A program made the position numbers and the translations under genes. Below the pieces are notes generated by a model that was given only the letters and a program-made list of their open reading frames with translations, searched no databases and was not told where the DNA came from. Of a DNA stretch of 35,139 bases, positions 21,976 through 29,898 are shown in pieces (position 1 is the stretch's first letter; every line of letters begins with the position of its first letter). This stretch comes from UBA6220 sp937870835 (GTDB lineage Bacteria > Patescibacteriota > Minisyncoccia > Minisyncoccales > Minisyncoccaceae), in assembly GCA_035421265.1 (NCBI GenBank), contig DAOLWP010000004.1:1-35139 (forward strand), in the 5' to 3' direction.

Positions 21976-22323
21976 TTAAAATTTTAAACCGCCTTCACGC
22001 GCGCCCTCAGCAAGCGCCTTAACGCGACCATGATATTTATATCCGCCTCTATCAAAAATTACTTCTTTAATATTTTTATCCTGAGCTTTTTTTGATAATA
22101 AGACGCCGACCGCTTTAGCAATTTCAATATTATTTTTTAATTTTTTCTCTAATTCTGTATCTTTAACCGCAATAAGAGTTTTTCCATTATCGTCATCAAT
22201 TAATTGAGCATAAATATGATTATTGCTTCTAAAAACACACAAACGAGGTCTTTTGGCTTGACCTTTAATTTTAGCTCTAATGCTTTTATGTCTTTTTCTT
22301 TTTTTCTCTTGTTTTGCTAACAT
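21976..22323 (-). CDS. rplR: 50S ribosomal protein uL18
   Basis: 115 residues from ATG at 22323 (MLAKQEKKRKRHKSIRAKI). A longer reading from TTG at 22338 adds only five hydrophobic residues and would run to within 5 bases of the rplF stop, so I reject it. RPRLCVFRSNNHIYAQLIDD and the C-terminal FDRGGYKYHGRVKALAEGAREGGL are the family blocks. It binds 5S rRNA in the central protuberance. Confidence 0.94.
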   Translation of the reverse strand: MLAKQEKKRKRHKSIRAKIKGQAKRPRLCVFRSNNHIYAQLIDDDNGKTLIAVKDTELEKKLKNNIEIAKAVGVLLSKKAQDKNIKEVIFDRGGYKYHGRVKALAEGAREGGLKF

Positions 22324-22343
22324 AATATATAAATTCAATAAAA

Positions 22344-22889
22344 TTAGGATGCACCGGCAGCTTTTTTGCCTAATTTTTTCTTTAAGATTTCATTTTGATA
22401 TTTTATACCCTTGCCCTTATAGGGTTCAGGCGGTCGTATTCGTCTAATTGAAGCTGCCGTTTGACCAACTAATTCTTTATTAATTCCAGAAACTGTGATA
22501 ACATTTTTTTCAACTAAAAAATTAATGCCATCAGGAGCTTCAACTTTAACTGGATGACTAAAACCAAGGTCTAGAATTAAATCTTTTCCTTCTATTCTAG
22601 CCTTAAAACCAACTCCATTCAATTCTAATTTTTTCTCATATCCTTTAGTAACCCCATCTATCATATTCGCAATTAATGTTCTCGTAAGCCCCCAAAATGC
22701 TTTAGCGTTTTTTTCTTTAAGATTCCTAGGAGCAACTTTTATTTCATTCCCCTCAATTAAAACATCAACCGAAGAAATTGGCTTCATTTTCAAAACTCCC
22801 TTTGGTCCTTTAACTTCTACAATTCCATTCTCAATTTTTGCTTCCACTCCATCTAATATTTGAATTGGTCTTTTTCCAATACGAGACAT
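22344..22889 (-). CDS. rplF: 50S ribosomal protein uL6
   Basis: 181 residues, two similar alpha/beta domains. MSRIGKRPIQI opens the protein, VKGPKGVL follows at about 28-35, and the C-terminal RIRPPEPYKGKGIKY block (about 148-162) is the family signature. It sits at the base of the L7/L12 stalk near the sarcin-ricin loop. It lies 20 bases after rpsH. Confidence 0.96.
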   Translation of the reverse strand: MSRIGKRPIQILDGVEAKIENGIVEVKGPKGVLKMKPISSVDVLIEGNEIKVAPRNLKEKNAKAFWGLTRTLIANMIDGVTKGYEKKLELNGVGFKARIEGKDLILDLGFSHPVKVEAPDGINFLVEKNVITVSGINKELVGQTAASIRRIRPPEPYKGKGIKYQNEILKKKLGKKAAGAS

Positions 22890-22909
22890 ATAAAATAATT
22901 AATTAATAT

Positions 22910-23302
22910 TTACCATAATTCACAAATAATTTCTCCTCCGACTTTTTGTTTTTTTGCTTTTTTATTAGTCATCAAGCCATGAGAAGTAGAAATAATAGAA
23001 ATTCCATAACCAGACCTAACTGGTTTAATTTTAGAAGCTGGAACATAAATTCTTTGACCTTGCTTACTAACTTTTTTAATTTTAGTAATGGTTGGCTTAT
23101 TGTCTTCATTATATTTCAAATCTACTACAATTTTTTTATTTGCTAAACGCCCTTTTTTTTGAACATCTCCAAGAAAGCCTTCTTGCTTTAATAATTCTAA
23201 AATCTCAAACTTAAAATTAGAGTAAGGAAAAATAACAATCTGTTTTTTACCGATTGCTTGAGCGTTATTAATAATACTAATCATATCTGCGATTGGATCC
23301 AT
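22910..23302 (-). CDS. rpsH: 30S ribosomal protein uS8
   Basis: 130 residues. MDPIADMISIINNAQ opens the N-terminal domain, and the C-terminal block GYGISIISTSHGLMTNKKA binds helix 21 of 16S rRNA. In E. coli S8 also represses the spc operon by binding the rplE mRNA; I looked in the 69-base S14-L5 gap and upstream of rplE and saw no obvious mimic of the S8 site. Confidence 0.96.
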   Translation of the reverse strand: MDPIADMISIINNAQAIGKKQIVIFPYSNFKFEILELLKQEGFLGDVQKKGRLANKKIVVDLKYNEDNKPTITKIKKVSKQGQRIYVPASKIKPVRSGYGISIISTSHGLMTNKKAKKQKVGGEIICELW

Positions 23303-23314
23303 AGTTTTTTTATT

Positions 23315-23500
23315 TTACCAACTACTTTTTTTAATACCGGGCAACTCGCCTCGGTTTGCCATTTCCCTAAAACAAATACGGCACAATCCAAATTTTCTAA
23401 TATATCCTCTCTTGCGACCGCAGCGAAAACATCTTCGCACAGTTCGAGAAGAATATTTTGGCTTTTTAGCTGATTTAACTATTTGGGATAATTTTGGCAT
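23315..23500 (-). CDS. rpsZ: 30S ribosomal protein uS14, zinc-binding short form
   Basis: 61 residues, the C+ type, with zinc ligands C24, C27, C40 and C43 (CFRCG and CRICF). The C-terminus ELPGIKKSSW is the universal S14 ending. It packs into the 30S head. This small type replaces the 100-residue C- form of many Proteobacteria. It is followed on the 5' side by a 69-base AT-only gap before rplE. Confidence 0.96.
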   Translation of the reverse strand: MPKLSQIVKSAKKPKYSSRTVRRCFRCGRKRGYIRKFGLCRICFREMANRGELPGIKKSSW

Positions 23501-23569
23501 TTTGTTTATATTTTAATTTTTAAGAAATTATTATTTAATTTATTATTTATTTTTTGAAACATTTTATTA

Positions 23570-24130
23570 TTAACTTTTCTTGAGCGGAAAGTCAAGACAA
23601 CGAAACAATTCTAACCCTTCTTCTTTGGTTTTAGCATTAGTCACAATATTAATTTGTAAACCCAAAATAATTATTGATTTTTCTGGTGATATCTCTGGAA
23701 AAACAATATGTTCTCTAATCCCTAAATTCATTTTACCACCTTGGTCTACGGTTGACAAAGAAATTCCTCGAAAATCTCGAGACCGTGGCAAAACTATATT
23801 GATTAATTTATCTAGAAAATCATACATTCTCTTACCCCGTAAGGTTACTTTCGCGCCAATTTCATTGCCTTCTCTTAGCTTAAAAGTAGAAATTGATTTT
23901 TTTGCTTTTGTTAAAACTGGTTTTTGCCCAGTAATCTGCGCTAAATTATTAACCACATAGTCTGCATATTTTTTTTGTTCATCTCGAGTTTTTGGTCCAA
24001 GCGCTTTTCCAAACCCAATATTAACTACTACTTTAGTAATTTTCGGCACCGCCATCTTATTTTTATAACCAAACTTTTCTTGTAATTTAGGAAGGGCCTT
24101 ATTTTCGTATTTTTGTTTTATAGTTTCCAT
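23570..24130 (-). CDS. rplE: 50S ribosomal protein uL5
   Basis: 186 residues from ATG at 24130 (METIKQKYENKALPKLQEKFGYKN). The alternative GTG at 24154 would overlap rplX and adds MWAKNINY without family support. Core blocks are VVNIGFGKA, ITGQKPVLTKAKKSIS and FRGIS, then MNLGIREHIVFPEI and LFRCLDFPL at the end. It binds 5S rRNA and contacts the P-site tRNA. Confidence 0.95.
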   Translation of the reverse strand: METIKQKYENKALPKLQEKFGYKNKMAVPKITKVVVNIGFGKALGPKTRDEQKKYADYVVNNLAQITGQKPVLTKAKKSISTFKLREGNEIGAKVTLRGKRMYDFLDKLINIVLPRSRDFRGISLSTVDQGGKMNLGIREHIVFPEISPEKSIIILGLQINIVTNAKTKEEGLELFRCLDFPLKKS

Positions 24131-24135
24131 ATAAT

Positions 24136-24441
24136 TTATATTTTTTGCCCACACTTTTTACAAATTCTATTTTTTGTTTTTTCTTTTACTTCATAGCCAA
24201 CTCGACTGCCCTTTCCGCAATTTGGACATAAGATTTTAACTTTAGAAACTGAAAGAAAATTAGGCACAGCAACAACTTGTCCTTTTTGTCCAGATTTTTT
24301 AGGCTTAATATGTTTTTTAACTAAGTTTACTCCTTCAACTAAAATTTTTCCGTTTTTTGATGAAACTTTTAAAACCTTTCCTTTCTTGCCCTTATCATCT
24401 CCAGAAATTATTAAAACTTGGTCATTTTTTTTAATTTTCAT
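24136..24441 (-). CDS. rplX: 50S ribosomal protein uL24
   Basis: 101 residues. A KOW motif (about 6-30, VLIISGDDKGKKGKVLKV) binds 23S rRNA and starts early assembly. NLVKKHIKPKKSGQKG follows. The C-terminus forms a zinc ribbon with C72, C75, C94 and C97. It ends 5 bases before the rplE ATG. Confidence 0.95.
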   Translation of the reverse strand: MKIKKNDQVLIISGDDKGKKGKVLKVSSKNGKILVEGVNLVKKHIKPKKSGQKGQVVAVPNFLSVSKVKILCPNCGKGSRVGYEVKEKTKNRICKKCGQKI

Positions 24442-24448
24442 AGTATTA

Positions 24449-24820
24449 TTAAACTAATTCTTTAGTCATGGCTGCTATTTTTTCAAAACCTTTTTCCCGA
24501 ACCTCTCTTGCTACCGGACCTAAAATCCTAGTTCCCTTTGGTTCTTTTGATTGCCCTTCTAAGATTACAATTGCATTATCATCAAATCTAATATAAGTGC
24601 CATTCTTGCGGCGTTTGGGCTGTCTCTGTCTAATAACCACTGCTCGCACTACTTGATGTTTTTTTACTAACTTTCTTGGTTCAGCAGTTTTTACTGCTAC
24701 TACAATAATATCTCCCAAAGAAGCATATCTTTTTCTTGTCCCACCTAAAATACGAATGCACTTCGCAGTTTTCGCTCCAGAATTATCGGCTACTTTTAAT
24801 AATGTTTCTGTTTGAATCAT
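24449..24820 (-). CDS. rplN: 50S ribosomal protein uL14
   Basis: 123 residues, the usual length. MIQTETLLKVADNSGAK opens it, then IRILGGTRKRYASLGDII, RRKNGTYIRFDDNAIVIL and GTRILGPVAREVREKGF, all strongly conserved. It forms an intersubunit bridge and is the docking site for RsfS. It starts 23 bases after rpsQ. Confidence 0.97.
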   Translation of the reverse strand: MIQTETLLKVADNSGAKTAKCIRILGGTRKRYASLGDIIVVAVKTAEPRKLVKKHQVVRAVVIRQRQPKRRKNGTYIRFDDNAIVILEGQSKEPKGTRILGPVAREVREKGFEKIAAMTKELV

Positions 24821-24843
24821 ATTTGAATATTATTTTTTAATAT

Positions 24844-25080
24844 TTAAATTTTCCTAATAACTTCCCAGCGCTTATCTCTACTTAATGGTCGACTTTCTCT
24901 AATTAAAACCTTATCCCCAACAGCATAATCGCTTTTATTTTCAAGATGAGCTTTATATTTTTTATGGGATTTATAACGACGTCTATATAAAGGATGTTCT
25001 TTTAATGTTTCAACTCTAACTACTACAGTTTTCTGCATTTTATCTGAAACAATAATCCCTTGTAATTCTTTCTTAGGCAT
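24844..25080 (-). CDS. rpsQ: 30S ribosomal protein uS17
   Basis: 78 residues, an OB-fold protein. KELQGIIVSDKMQKTVVVRV, HPLYRRRYKSHKKYKAH and GDKVLIRESRPLSRDKRW match the family throughout. It is a primary 16S binder in the 5' domain. It starts 23 bases after rpmC. Confidence 0.96.
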   Translation of the reverse strand: MPKKELQGIIVSDKMQKTVVVRVETLKEHPLYRRRYKSHKKYKAHLENKSDYAVGDKVLIRESRPLSRDKRWEVIRKI

Positions 25081-25103
25081 AAAATTGAAATATTATATAA
25101 AAA

Positions 25104-25310
25104 TTATTTATTAATTGAATTATCTATTTGATTATTTCTTAAAATGGTTAAAATTCTCGCTATTTGTTTTTTACTTTCTTTTAATTCTTTAACATTTTTT
25201 AATCCACCAGAGGCAAGCTTAAATCTCATTTCCTTAATTTTATTCCTTAAATCCTCTAACTCTTTTAAAAGCTCTTCTTTTGTTTTTTTAGTTAATTCTT
25301 TGCTTTTCAT
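25104..25310 (-). CDS. rpmC: 50S ribosomal protein uL29
   Basis: 68 residues, a two-helix hairpin. LKELEDLRNKIKEMRFKLAS followed by KKQIARILTIL is the family pattern. It lies by the polypeptide exit tunnel. The N-terminus (MKSKELTKKTKEEL) is lysine-rich and the C-terminus ends in NNQIDNSINK. It starts 9 bases after rplP. Confidence 0.92.
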   Translation of the reverse strand: MKSKELTKKTKEELLKELEDLRNKIKEMRFKLASGGLKNVKELKESKKQIARILTILRNNQIDNSINK

Positions 25311-25319
25311 AGGAGTTTA

Positions 25320-25730
25320 CTAATTTTTAATAAATTTTGTCTTAATTGGCAACTTAGTTCCTGCTTTTCTCAAAGCTTCTCGCGCATCTGCCTCACTAAT
25401 ACCTTCTAATTCAAAAATAATTCTACCGGGCCTAACTGGACAAACATAATGATCGGGCGAACCTTTACCTCCTCCCATTGGAACTTCTTGCCCCTTTTTA
25501 GTCATTACTTTATCTGGAAAAACTCTTACCCATAATTTTCCTCCCTTTCTTAAATATCTAATAATTGCTCGACGGCCAGCTTCAATTTGATTAGCAGTAA
25601 TCCATTTTGCATCCATAGCTTTTAATCCAAAACTGCCAAAACTAAGTGTGGTTCCACGACTTTCGTAAAGCCGATTGATACGACGGCCTTTTTGATGTTT
25701 CCTATGTTTTAATCTCTTTGGAGCTAACAT
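25320..25730 (-). CDS. rplP: 50S ribosomal protein uL16
   Basis: 136 residues, standard length. MLAPKRLKHRKHQKGR opens it, then LSFGSFGLKAMDAKWITANQ, PDKVMTKKGQEVPMGGGKG and GRIIFELEGISEADAREAL. It organises the A-site region of the peptidyl-transferase centre. It starts 26 bases after rpsC. Confidence 0.97.
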   Translation of the reverse strand: MLAPKRLKHRKHQKGRRINRLYESRGTTLSFGSFGLKAMDAKWITANQIEAGRRAIIRYLRKGGKLWVRVFPDKVMTKKGQEVPMGGGKGSPDHYVCPVRPGRIIFELEGISEADAREALRKAGTKLPIKTKFIKN

Positions 25731-25756
25731 ATTTTTTATTCGTTTTATTAATCTTA

Positions 25757-26428
25757 TTAATCAAATTTATCTCCTTTATAAATCCAAACCTTTATTCCAA
25801 TCGTACCATAAGTGCAACGCGCTTCTTCTAAAGCATAATCAATATCCGCACGGATAGTTTGTCTTGGCAATCTTCCTTTCTCAAGCCATTCTGACCTTGC
25901 AATTTGAACACCATCTAACCGACCCGAAACTCCCACTTTAATACCCTGAACGGCTTTATTGGCCATTACTTTTTCAATGGCTTGTTTAATAGTTTTTCTG
26001 AAGGGTGTTCTTTTCTCTATTTTTTGAGCAATCCACTGCGCTACTAATTCTGCTGAAACCCATGGATTGGGCACTTCTTTAATTTCTATTTTTAATCTTT
26101 TATTTAAATCGTTTAATTCTTTTAAACTTAATTTATCCTTCTTAAAAATTTCTTTTAATAGTTGCGCTCTAAGCTTTTCCACTCCTTCTCCGCCTCGGCC
26201 AATAATAATACCGGGGCGAGCAGAATAAATTAATACTATAATTTTATTACTATATCTTTCAATTTCAATTTTCTCAACACTGGCATCTTTTAACTTTTTG
26301 GTCAAAAAATTACGAATAATAAAATCTTCCTGAAGATATTTTTTCGGCGCTTCTCCATAAAAACCGTGCGATAACCAATCAGCTGTTCCTTTTACTCTAA
26401 AAATTTTCGGATGGACTTTATGACTCAT
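25757..26428 (-). CDS. rpsC: 30S ribosomal protein uS3
   Basis: 223 residues. It begins MSHKVHPKIFRVKG. The KH domain has the GxxG loop in PGIIIGRGGEGVEKL (about 72-86), and the C-terminal domain carries GIKVGVSGRLDGVQIARSEW and GTIGIKVWIYKGD. It lines the mRNA entry tunnel and takes part in helicase action. A few bases separate it from rplV. Confidence 0.96.
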   Translation of the reverse strand: MSHKVHPKIFRVKGTADWLSHGFYGEAPKKYLQEDFIIRNFLTKKLKDASVEKIEIERYSNKIIVLIYSARPGIIIGRGGEGVEKLRAQLLKEIFKKDKLSLKELNDLNKRLKIEIKEVPNPWVSAELVAQWIAQKIEKRTPFRKTIKQAIEKVMANKAVQGIKVGVSGRLDGVQIARSEWLEKGRLPRQTIRADIDYALEEARCTYGTIGIKVWIYKGDKFD

Positions 26429-26436
26429 AATTTTAA

Positions 26437-26844
26437 TTATTTTTTTGTTTCTTTTTTAATAATTTTCTTATTGTTTTCTTTTTTTTGTATTTTTAATTTT
26501 TTGTTTTTTCTTTTATCCTCATCTAACACTAAAACAATATGAGAGGTTCTTTTCATAATTCTATCTCCTCTACCCTTTGCTCTCGGCATCATTCTTTTTA
26601 GGGTTGGCCCCTCATTAACTATTATTTTACTAATAATTAAATTATCGGTGTTTTGTTTGGCATTGTTTTTTACATTGGCTAATGCTGAATTTAACAACTT
26701 TAAAATCGGTTGAGCTCCTTTTTTAACAGTAAATGTTAAAATAGTTTGAGCCTCATCAACCTTTTTCCCTCTTACCATATCAGCCACTAATCTTACTTTT
26801 CTCGGTGATATTCTTAAATATTTTAATTTAGCTTCAAATGCCAT
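26437..26844 (-). CDS. rplV: 50S ribosomal protein uL22
   Basis: 135 residues, longer than the usual 110 because of a lysine-rich tail (about 110-135). KYLRISPRKVRLVADMVRGK (8-27) and MMPRAKGRGDRIMKRTSHI (the tunnel-loop block) define the family. Its loop reaches into the exit tunnel. It starts 11 bases after rpsS. Confidence 0.95.
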   Translation of the reverse strand: MAFEAKLKYLRISPRKVRLVADMVRGKKVDEAQTILTFTVKKGAQPILKLLNSALANVKNNAKQNTDNLIISKIIVNEGPTLKRMMPRAKGRGDRIMKRTSHIVLVLDEDKRKNKKLKIQKKENNKKIIKKETKK

Positions 26845-26855
26845 ATAAATTCAAA

Positions 26856-27170
26856 TTATTTAGTCTCTGCTGGAGCGGATTTAGTCACAGCAGATTTTTC
26901 TTGTTCTTTTTGCATTTTTCCTCCATGCCTCGAAAATTTTGTAGTTGAAGAAAATTCTCCTAATTTATGTCCTACCATATCTTCAGATATTCGCACTTGA
27001 ATAAAGTCTTTACCATTATGAACACCAAAAATAAATCCTATCATTTCTGGCACAATTGTAGCTGAACGCGACCAAGTTTTTATAACTGGAGCATTATCCG
27101 GGCTTAAACCTTTAATTTTAGACATTAGTCTCTCATCAATATAAGGACCTTTTTTTAAACTTCTTGACAT
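26856..27170 (-). CDS. rpsS: 30S ribosomal protein uS19
   Basis: 104 residues. MSRSLKKGPYIDERLM, IKTWSRSATIVPEMIGFIFG, and VGHKLGEFSSTTKFSRHGGK are the conserved blocks. A short tail (about 88-104, QEKSAVTKSAPAETK) is extra. It sits in the 30S head near bridge B1a. A 71-base AT-rich gap separates it from rplB, the second largest inside the ribosomal run, with no clear signal in it. Confidence 0.96.
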   Translation of the reverse strand: MSRSLKKGPYIDERLMSKIKGLSPDNAPVIKTWSRSATIVPEMIGFIFGVHNGKDFIQVRISEDMVGHKLGEFSSTTKFSRHGGKMQKEQEKSAVTKSAPAETK

Positions 27171-27241
27171 TTATTTTTATTTAGCTTTGCTTTATTTATA
27201 GCTCGCTATTTTTATTATTAATAATTTTTATTAAATTTTTC

Positions 27242-28060
27242 TTATTTTCTTTTCTTTTTAACTCTTCTCTGAATAATTAATTTATTTGTCCATTTGTTCT
27301 TCTTGCGAGTTTTTACTCCTAAAGCATGCTTGCCCCATGGTGTTTTTGGATAAGGCAAACCGATCGGAGCACCGCATTCACCCCCTCCATGAGGATGATC
27401 GCAAGGATTCATAGCAATGCCTCTAACATGAGGACGAATTCCTTTCTTGCGGCTTTTACCAGCCTTTTCCCAACGAATAAATCTGTACTCTTCATTTGAA
27501 ACCGAACCAATAGTGGCAAAACACTCTCCTTTTATTTTTCTAACTTCTGAAGAAGGCATTTTTAAATTGCAATATCCAGATTCTTGGTCATATTTTAATA
27601 TTATTGATCCTGTTCCAGCTGAACGCGCTAATTTTCCTCCTTTTCCCGGTTCTAATTCTATATTATAAACCATCAGTCCCTCAGGAATATTTTTGAGGCA
27701 CATCCTATTTCCAACTTTTGCTTCAGCCTTTTCCGCTGCAATAATCTTATCACCTACTTTTAAACCCTGAGGGGCTAAAATATATCTTTTTTCTCCATCT
27801 TCATATTTTATCAAAGCAATAAAACCAGTTCTATTGGGGTCATATTCTAAAGACAATACTTCGGCTGGTATATTAATTTTATCTTGCTTAAAATCAACGA
27901 GACGATATAGTTTTCTTGCCCCGCCGCCTTGATGACGAGTCGTAATTCGCCCATTTCTTCCTCGACCACCACATTTTTTAATCCGAACCAAAAGCGCTTT
28001 TTCAGGCTTTTTATTTTTGGTTAAAACTTTTAAGTTGTCTAATCGTTGTTTCCTAATCAT
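27242..28060 (-). CDS. rplB: 50S ribosomal protein uL2
   Basis: 272 residues, the usual length. KKCGGRGRNGRITTRHQGGG, NIPAEVLSLEYDPNRTGFIA and the C-terminal NPCDHPHGGGECGAPIG carry the family; the histidine in DHPHGG lies near the peptidyl-transferase centre. In the C-terminal block ECGAPIGLP takes the place of the usual EGRAPIGRP. uL2 is needed for subunit joining. It starts 11 bases after rplW. Confidence 0.97.
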   Translation of the reverse strand: MIRKQRLDNLKVLTKNKKPEKALLVRIKKCGGRGRNGRITTRHQGGGARKLYRLVDFKQDKINIPAEVLSLEYDPNRTGFIALIKYEDGEKRYILAPQGLKVGDKIIAAEKAEAKVGNRMCLKNIPEGLMVYNIELEPGKGGKLARSAGTGSIILKYDQESGYCNLKMPSSEVRKIKGECFATIGSVSNEEYRFIRWEKAGKSRKKGIRPHVRGIAMNPCDHPHGGGECGAPIGLPYPKTPWGKHALGVKTRKKNKWTNKLIIQRRVKKKRK

Positions 28061-28071
28061 ATTTTTACTTC

Positions 28072-28524
28072 TTATTGAGTAATAATATCTATTTTTTGAC
28101 CGGATTTTAATTTAATTAAAGCTTTTCGGTACCCCTTTTTATGTCCTATAATTTTACCGCGTTGAACTTTTTTCCTTGGGATATTAATTATTTTAATATC
28201 AACAACATTAACATTGTATTCGCTTTCAATTGCTTGTTTGATTTCTGCTTTATTGGCTTTGGGCATTACTTCAAAAGTATAAAAATTATCCTGCATTAAA
28301 AAAGATGTTTTTTCGGTAATATGAGGGGCTTTTAGTATTTTCCAAACTTCAAATTTTTTATCTCCCAAAATCTTTGCTGTCTTAACTGGTTCTTTCTTTT
28401 TTACCTCTTGATTAACAGATTTTTCCTTTTGTTTTACCGGTTCCTCTTTAATTTGTTTTTCTTTAACCTGTTTTTTTGTCTGTCCCTCTTGGGTTTGTTT
28501 TTTTCTAAAAATATTAATTGCCAT
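28072..28524 (-). CDS. rplW: 50S ribosomal protein uL23 with N-terminal extension
   Basis: 150 residues, where most are 95-105. The conserved domain starts near residue 63 (WKILKAPHITEKTSFLMQ) and includes YTFEVMPKANKAEIKQAIE and the KKGYRKALIKLKSG end. The first 55 or so residues are a low-complexity Lys/Gln/Glu/Val region with repeats of KEKQ, EEPVKQKEK and KKKEPVK. uL23 forms the docking site for SRP, trigger factor and SecY at the tunnel exit, so the extension would lie near the exit. It starts 2 bases after rplD. Confidence 0.93.
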   Translation of the reverse strand: MAINIFRKKQTQEGQTKKQVKEKQIKEEPVKQKEKSVNQEVKKKEPVKTAKILGDKKFEVWKILKAPHITEKTSFLMQDNFYTFEVMPKANKAEIKQAIESEYNVNVVDIKIINIPRKKVQRGKIIGHKKGYRKALIKLKSGQKIDIITQ

Positions 28525-28526
28525 AT

Positions 28527-29186
28527 TTACTCTTTAATCATTTGTTTAAATGTTTTTTTAATTTCTGCAATACTCTTCGGGCTAATTATAACATATCTAT
28601 AAGAAAGCAAATCTAAACAATTTAAATCTTTAGCTTGAATAGTTGCTACTCGAGGAATATTACGCATTGCCAAAATAACATCTTTTTCAATTTTCGGAAG
28701 AACAATTAAACAACTTTCCCCATTTACTGAATGCTTATTCAAGAATTCTATAGCTTGTTTGGTTTTAGGTTTTTCAAAAAAAATATCATCATCTGTAATA
28801 ATTATATAGCCATCTTTAGCTTTGGCAGATAAAACCATAAATAAGGCTTTTTGCTTCATTTTTTGAGGAATAGTTTTACTTAAAATTTTATCATTACGCG
28901 GTCCAAAAGTAGTCCCGCCGCCAATCCACAAAGGAGAACGAATTGAACCGTGTCTTGCTCGACCAGTTCCTTTTTGTCTCCATGGTTTAATACCGCCGCC
29001 ACTTACTTCTCCTCGGGTTTTTGTATGAGCAATGTTTTGACGGCGATTAGCTAATTGCGAAGTAAGAATTTGGTGGACTAAATTTGGATTCATAGGTACA
29101 TCAAAAATTTCTTTCGGCAAATCCGCAACATTTATTGCGCTCTTCCCTTTCGTAGTTTTTTGTTTTTTAGAAGTTTCCTTTTTCAT
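28527..29186 (-). CDS. rplD: 50S ribosomal protein uL4
   Basis: 219 residues. The extended loop that reaches the exit tunnel is clear: NIAHTKTRGEVSGGGIKPWR, GTGRARHGSIRSPLWIGGG. C-terminal blocks are YIIITDDDIFF and DLLSYRYVIISPKSI. In E. coli L4 also represses its own operon by binding the S10 leader; here the structured leader lies just before rplC, two genes upstream, which makes L4 a candidate regulator (inference). It starts 7 bases after rplC. Confidence 0.95.
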   Translation of the reverse strand: MKKETSKKQKTTKGKSAINVADLPKEIFDVPMNPNLVHQILTSQLANRRQNIAHTKTRGEVSGGGIKPWRQKGTGRARHGSIRSPLWIGGGTTFGPRNDKILSKTIPQKMKQKALFMVLSAKAKDGYIIITDDDIFFEKPKTKQAIEFLNKHSVNGESCLIVLPKIEKDVILAMRNIPRVATIQAKDLNCLDLLSYRYVIISPKSIAEIKKTFKQMIKE

Positions 29187-29193
29187 AAATTTA

Positions 29194-29784
29194 TTATAAG
29201 GCAGTAATCTCTAAAAGCGTCCCGCGACGACCGGGTACTGCTCCTTTAATAGCTATTATCTGATTCTTTCTATCAACTTCAATTACTTCTAAGTTTTTAA
29301 CAGTAATCCTTTGGCTTCCTGTGCGTCCGGGCATTCTCTTCCCTTTCAAAACACGAGCTGGGACTGCGCAACCCACCGAACCAATTGTTCGATGCTCATG
29401 TTTATTTCCATGGCTAGCAGATAATTTTCCTCTAAACCCATATCTTTTAACACCTCCTTGAAATCCTTTTCCTTTAGAAATTCCTGAAACTTTAACTTTA
29501 TCGCCCGGTTCAAAAATAGAATTGCTAATTGAATCACCAACCTTAAAATTAGAAATGTCAGTTTTAAATTCTTTTACATAACGAAAAGGAGTACCGGATT
29601 TTTTTATCTTCCTTTGGGGCAAGGCCTCAAATCCAACTTTAATTGCCTCATAGCCATCTTTTTCTTTTGTCTTTACCTGTAAAACATTACAATCTCCTGT
29701 TGCAACCAAAGTCACCGGAACAACATTTCCGTTTTCATCAAAAACTTGGGTCATTTCTATTTTTTTTCCTAAAATACATTTCAT
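29194..29784 (-). CDS. rplC: 50S ribosomal protein uL3
   Basis: 196 residues. KCILGKKIEMTQVFDENG at the start, GKGFQGGVKRYGFRGK and HGNKHEHRTIGSVG in the core loop near the peptidyl-transferase centre, then RVLKGKRMPGRTGSQRITV. It is an early 50S assembly initiator. It is the first gene after the structured leader (29785-29931); an intrinsic terminator ends 17 bases before its ATG, so expression of the S10-spc run appears to depend on readthrough or an unseen start. Confidence 0.96.
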   Translation of the reverse strand: MKCILGKKIEMTQVFDENGNVVPVTLVATGDCNVLQVKTKEKDGYEAIKVGFEALPQRKIKKSGTPFRYVKEFKTDISNFKVGDSISNSIFEPGDKVKVSGISKGKGFQGGVKRYGFRGKLSASHGNKHEHRTIGSVGCAVPARVLKGKRMPGRTGSQRITVKNLEVIEVDRKNQIIAIKGAVPGRRGTLLEITAL

Positions 29785-29788
29785 AATT

Positions 29789-29833
29789 TTAACAGGTAAT
29801 AAAAAACTGGGCGCCAGCCCAGAAGCTAGTCAC
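29789..29833 (-). CDS. Possible 14-codon leader ORF before rplC
   Basis: GTG at 29833 followed by 13 codons (VTSFWAGAQFFITC) and TAA at 29791-29789. It is preceded at 5 bases by AAGGAG, one of very few good Shine-Dalgarno sequences in this window. The ORF spans the terminator hairpin, the geometry of a leader peptide that couples translation to termination. Coding is unproven. Confidence 0.35.
   Translation of the reverse strand: MTSFWAGAQFFITC
29801..29822 (-). terminator. Intrinsic terminator/attenuator before rplC
   Basis: Minus strand CTGGGC (29822-29817), loop TGGC, GCCCAG (29812-29807), then TTTTTT (29806-29801). This is a textbook GC-rich terminator stem in a very AT-rich genome, located between rpsJ and rplC, where a continuous transcript would be expected. 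Confidence 0.85.
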
Positions 29834-29842
29834 AATATCTCC

Positions 29843-29898
29843 TTCTCCACTTTTAACCCCCTTCTTATAATATAGAAGAGGGATGAAAAAGCGGAGAA
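29843..29898 (-). promoter_or_regulatory. Long leader hairpin upstream of the rplC terminator
   Basis: An imperfect stem of about 20 base pairs: TTCTCC/GGAGAA (29843-29848 with 29893-29898), CTTTT/AAAAG (29850-29854 with 29887-29891) and a 9-pair inner stem CCCCCTTCT/AGAAGAGGG (29857-29865 with 29874-29882). All inner positions pair in minus-strand RNA, with one G-U. Its 3' arm partly contains the SD of the leader ORF. It could be an antiterminator, a ribosomal-protein binding site, or a processing site. Confidence 0.6.

Noticed and set aside
22324..22338. TTG start for rplR adding five residues
   Set aside because: The ATG at 22323 gives the normal basic uL18 start, and the extra residues are hydrophobic and atypical.
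24131..24154. GTG start for rplE
   Set aside because: It overlaps rplX, and the added residues do not fit uL5; ATG at 24130 does.
29346..29540. 64-residue frame inside rplC
   Set aside because: Fully inside a conserved ribosomal protein gene in another frame, with no family pattern.
29785..29792. TGTTAAAAT as an extended -10 for rplC
   Set aside because: It ends two bases before the ATG, too close for a start that includes the start codon, and no -35 is present.
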